Source: Thalassobaculum litoreum DSM 18839 (GTDB lineage: Bacteria; Pseudomonadota; Alphaproteobacteria; Thalassobaculales; Thalassobaculaceae). From it: a DNA stretch of 64,000 nucleotides. The notes beneath the pieces are model-generated. The model had not been told where the DNA came from, did not search any database, and was given only the letters and a program-made list of their open reading frames with translations. The stretch spans positions 1-64,000 of the forward strand of contig NZ_FNBW01000015.1 in assembly GCF_900102465.1 (NCBI RefSeq), read 5' to 3'. Numbering within the stretch: the first letter of the stretch is position 1; each line of letters begins with the position of its first letter. Of this stretch, positions 62,444 to 64,000 are shown piece by piece. Made by a program: the position numbers and the translations under genes.

Positions 62444-63486
62444 GGGGCGAGGCCGGCTTCGCGCGCGCTGGCGACCGGGGTCGCCGGGTCGCCGTCGATG
62501 GCCGCGGCGATGTCGTCCTCCAGGGCGTTCAGCGCGAAGGGAAGGGACAGCACGCTGCCGAAGGACAGGGCGGCGGCCAGCACGCCGCCGGCGAAGACCT
62601 CCCGGCCCTCCCGGCAGGCCTCCAGGGTCTGGCGCATGGGTAGTGCCACGAGATCCGGGCTGGTCTGGAAGCTGGACACCCAGAGCAGCAGGTCGCCGTC
62701 CAGCGGCGACAGGTCCTCCGGCGACAGCGGCGCGTAGAAGTCGTTGACGCCCGACAGTGCCGCGACGGCGTCGGTCGGCCGGAATCCGAGCTCGACGAGG
62801 AAGCGGGCCCGGGTGTCGGCGCCGATGAACGCGCCGGTCTCCCCGCTCCAGTGATAGGCGGCCACACCGGTCTTGCCGGCCCAGGCCGGATGGCGGCGGC
62901 GGGCGTCGGCGAAGGCCGCCCTCACGCCGGCCACCAGCTCCTGCGCCTGGGCAAGCCGGCCGGTCGCCCGGCCCAGGGTCAGGGTCATGCGGTCCCACGG
63001 CGTGCCGTACGCGCTGTCGGTGGCTTCATGCACCAGGACCGGCGCGATGCGGGAGAGCACCGTGTACTCGGCCTTGGAGATCCCGGCGCCGATGGCGACG
63101 ATGAGGTCGGGGTTCAGCGACGCGACCCGCTCCATGGACACCTCGCCGGTCAGCACGTCCGGTGTCGCGTCGCCGAGCTGGCGCTGGGCCCAGGGCCATA
63201 CGCCGTAGGGGAAGGCGCCGAACCAGTGGCGCACGGCGACCGGGCGCACACCCAGGGCCAGAAGCGGATCGTGGCTGGTATAGCCGAGCGAGACGACACG
63301 CTGCGCCGGTCGCGGCATCAGCGTCGTCCCGAAGGCATGATCGAAACGTAGGTCAGCGGCAGCCGCCGGGCGCGCCTGTACGCAGGCAGTCGCGGCGGCC
63401 GCCAGGCCGGTCAGGAAGGAACGGCGCGAGACTGTCCCGCGCCATCCGATGGTCTTCGCTGCCCGCCGATCGGCAGAATTCGTCAC
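62440..63486 (-). CDS. Iron-siderophore periplasmic binding protein (FecB/FhuD type) with Tat-like signal
   Basis: 348 residues. The leader contains SRRSFLTG (20-27) followed by a hydrophobic Ala-rich stretch and AAAA, a likely Tat signal. The mature part is the helical-backbone type 3 binding fold, beginning RVVSLGYTSHDPLLALGVRPVAV. Start at GTG 63486, whose first four bases overlap the stop of the TonB-receptor stub (GTGA); GTG 63432 is an alternative closer to the twin arginine. Confidence 0.82.
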   Translation of the reverse strand: MTNSADRRAAKTIGWRGTVSRRSFLTGLAAAATACVQARPAAAADLRFDHAFGTTLMPRPAQRVVSLGYTSHDPLLALGVRPVAVRHWFGAFPYGVWPWAQRQLGDATPDVLTGEVSMERVASLNPDLIVAIGAGISKAEYTVLSRIAPVLVHEATDSAYGTPWDRMTLTLGRATGRLAQAQELVAGVRAAFADARRRHPAWAGKTGVAAYHWSGETGAFIGADTRARFLVELGFRPTDAVAALSGVNDFYAPLSPEDLSPLDGDLLLWVSSFQTSPDLVALPMRQTLEACREGREVFAGGVLAAALSFGSVLSLPFALNALEDDIAAAIDGDPATPVASAREAGLAP

Positions 63487-63590
63487 CAAGTGTACCTGAG
63501 TGTCGCTTTTACTGTGCGTCCGTCGGCGTAATAGGCAGTGTTCGGGTAGGTGTCGACACTTGAGATGCCCCGGTCGTCGCAGATGAGGGT
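63483..63590 (-). pseudogene. C-terminal stub of a TonB-dependent receptor
   Basis: About 35 codons that read like the last strands of a TonB-dependent outer-membrane receptor: DDRGISSV, then DTYPNTAYYADGRTVKATLRYTW and stop, with the terminal aromatic typical of beta-barrels. The rest of the ~700-residue protein is absent; upstream sequence (to about 63850) is not homologous to it. Its stop overlaps the binding-protein start, so the intact gene once headed this operon. Confidence 0.7.
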
Positions 63591-63850
63591 TGCAAGTATC
63601 GCAATCGCGCCCGGTCGCCGTCCGGCGACAGGCGAAGCTGCAGAGATCGCGGAAAAGGGTTCGGGCGAACCTCGACACCACGCTCGACAGGCTTCTGAGA
63701 CAGGCCGCGTTCCCGCGGCGGCGGCCGGAGATCGGCGTGCGCATGCTGGCCGATGCCGCCACGGTCGCGGCCCTGCGCGCCTGGCTTCCCGGCCGGTCTG
63801 ACGCACCTGGGAACGGCGCCCTTGCCGGCCATTGCGAAGAGAGTATATGA
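63591..63850. other. No gene seen
   Basis: About 260 bp where the receptor homology ends and the ParD-like promoter begins. All frames look like noise. It probably contains the deletion junction that removed the receptor. Confidence 0.4.
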
Positions 63851-63870
63851 ATCGTATACGTTTCGTATCG
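63851..63870 (+). promoter_or_regulatory. Probable operator of the ParD-like gene
   Basis: ATCGTATACGTTTCGTATCG contains the palindrome CGTATACG (63853-63860) and a repeated TCGTAT, 15 bases before the start codon with AAGGAGAG in between. Antitoxins of this type usually bind such sites to repress their own operon. Confidence 0.5.
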
Positions 63871-63884
63871 CCAAGGAGAGTTCG

Positions 63885-64000
63885 ATGGGTATCGTCAAGA
63901 TCGGCGACGACCTGCACGAGGAGGTTCGCCGCGCCAGCGCAGTGATGTGCCGCTCGATCAACGCCCAGGCGGAATTCTGGATGAAGATCGGCATGCTGGC
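63885..64000 (+). CDS. ParD-like antitoxin (3' end outside window)
   Basis: The first 38 codons (MGIVKIGDDLHEEVRRAS, then AVMCRSINAQAEFW) match the ParD-like antitoxin family, small ribbon-helix-helix-like proteins of type II toxin-antitoxin systems. Ribosome site AAGGAGAG precedes the ATG. The toxin partner, if present, lies beyond the window. Confidence 0.75.
   Translation, partial: MGIVKIGDDLHEEVRRASAVMCRSINAQAEFWMKIGML

Noticed and set aside
63554-63577. Palindromic GTGTCGACAC as a fourth copy of the cluster operator
   Set aside because: It lies in the coding remnant of the TonB receptor and matches only the core of the variant copy at 32563.
1-64000. rRNA, tRNA, CRISPR, prophage or plasmid origin
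   Set aside because: I looked for cloverleaf-like tRNA ends, regularly spaced repeats and phage or replication genes and saw none.

Overview
The window is GC-rich bacterial chromosome, most likely from an alphaproteobacterium of the Rhodospirillales type. The reasons are high GC with dense, often overlapping operons, opgH/opgG glucan synthesis, TRAP and ribose-type ABC importers, an AtuA/DUF4387 pair, and REP-like palindromes of a kind common in that class. The lineage is inferred from gene content, not from any marker gene. I saw no rRNA, tRNA or CRISPR array.

Layout. 1-320: the 3' end of an IS630-type transposase. 332-7587: a GST, OpgH and an OpgG/OpgD-like protein, a lipoprotein, and a peptidase C26 / Asp-Glu-racemase-family pair. 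7588-9344: a poorly conserved patch with small secreted or membrane proteins, two strong hairpins and an AT-rich gene-poor stretch. 9345-13479: an amidinotransferase, a stand-alone DUF4347 protein, and an MmgE/PrpD-SDR pair. 13524-22083: a CaCA exchanger and a ribose-type ABC importer with two binding proteins, an SDR, one ATPase, a permease made of two fused permease domains, and a third, divergent permease. 22094-27064: a glycosyltransferase-9 / flippase-like / giant membrane protein operon. 27260-29967: a Rho-N mini-protein and a DEAD-box helicase.

30092-48557 is the most striking part. It is a large catabolic region with an amidase, a hydantoinase-like amidohydrolase, three PuuE-type deacetylases, two isochorismatase-like Cys hydrolases, MmgE/PrpD, a fumarate-reductase-like flavoprotein, AtuA plus DUF4387, an isocitrate-lyase-family lyase, a TRAP importer, a nitroreductase-methyltransferase fusion and a GntR regulator. 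Three of its divergent promoter regions carry almost the same 13-bp palindrome (GTCAAC-N-GTTGAC or a one-mismatch variant). I read these as one regulon, probably for taking up and opening a cyclic amide or ureide-like compound and feeding its carbon skeleton through di- or tricarboxylate enzymes. The substrate is not determined.

48626-54331: an alpha/beta hydrolase, a DUF2254 protein, a phosphopantetheinyl transferase remnant, a tricarballylate-dehydrogenase-like flavoprotein with a divergent LysR regulator, and hisE. 54365-59608: a phosphonate-type importer phnDCEE plus a Na/Pi cotransporter behind a good Pho box. 59692-63590: a FecBCDE-type iron importer whose upstream TonB-dependent receptor survives only as a C-terminal stub coupled to the binding-protein start. 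63885-64000: the beginning of a ParD-like antitoxin gene that runs off the window.

A recurrent theme is a GC-rich hairpin directly after a binding-protein gene and before the next gene of its operon. It occurs three times, which suggests shared control of transporter stoichiometry.
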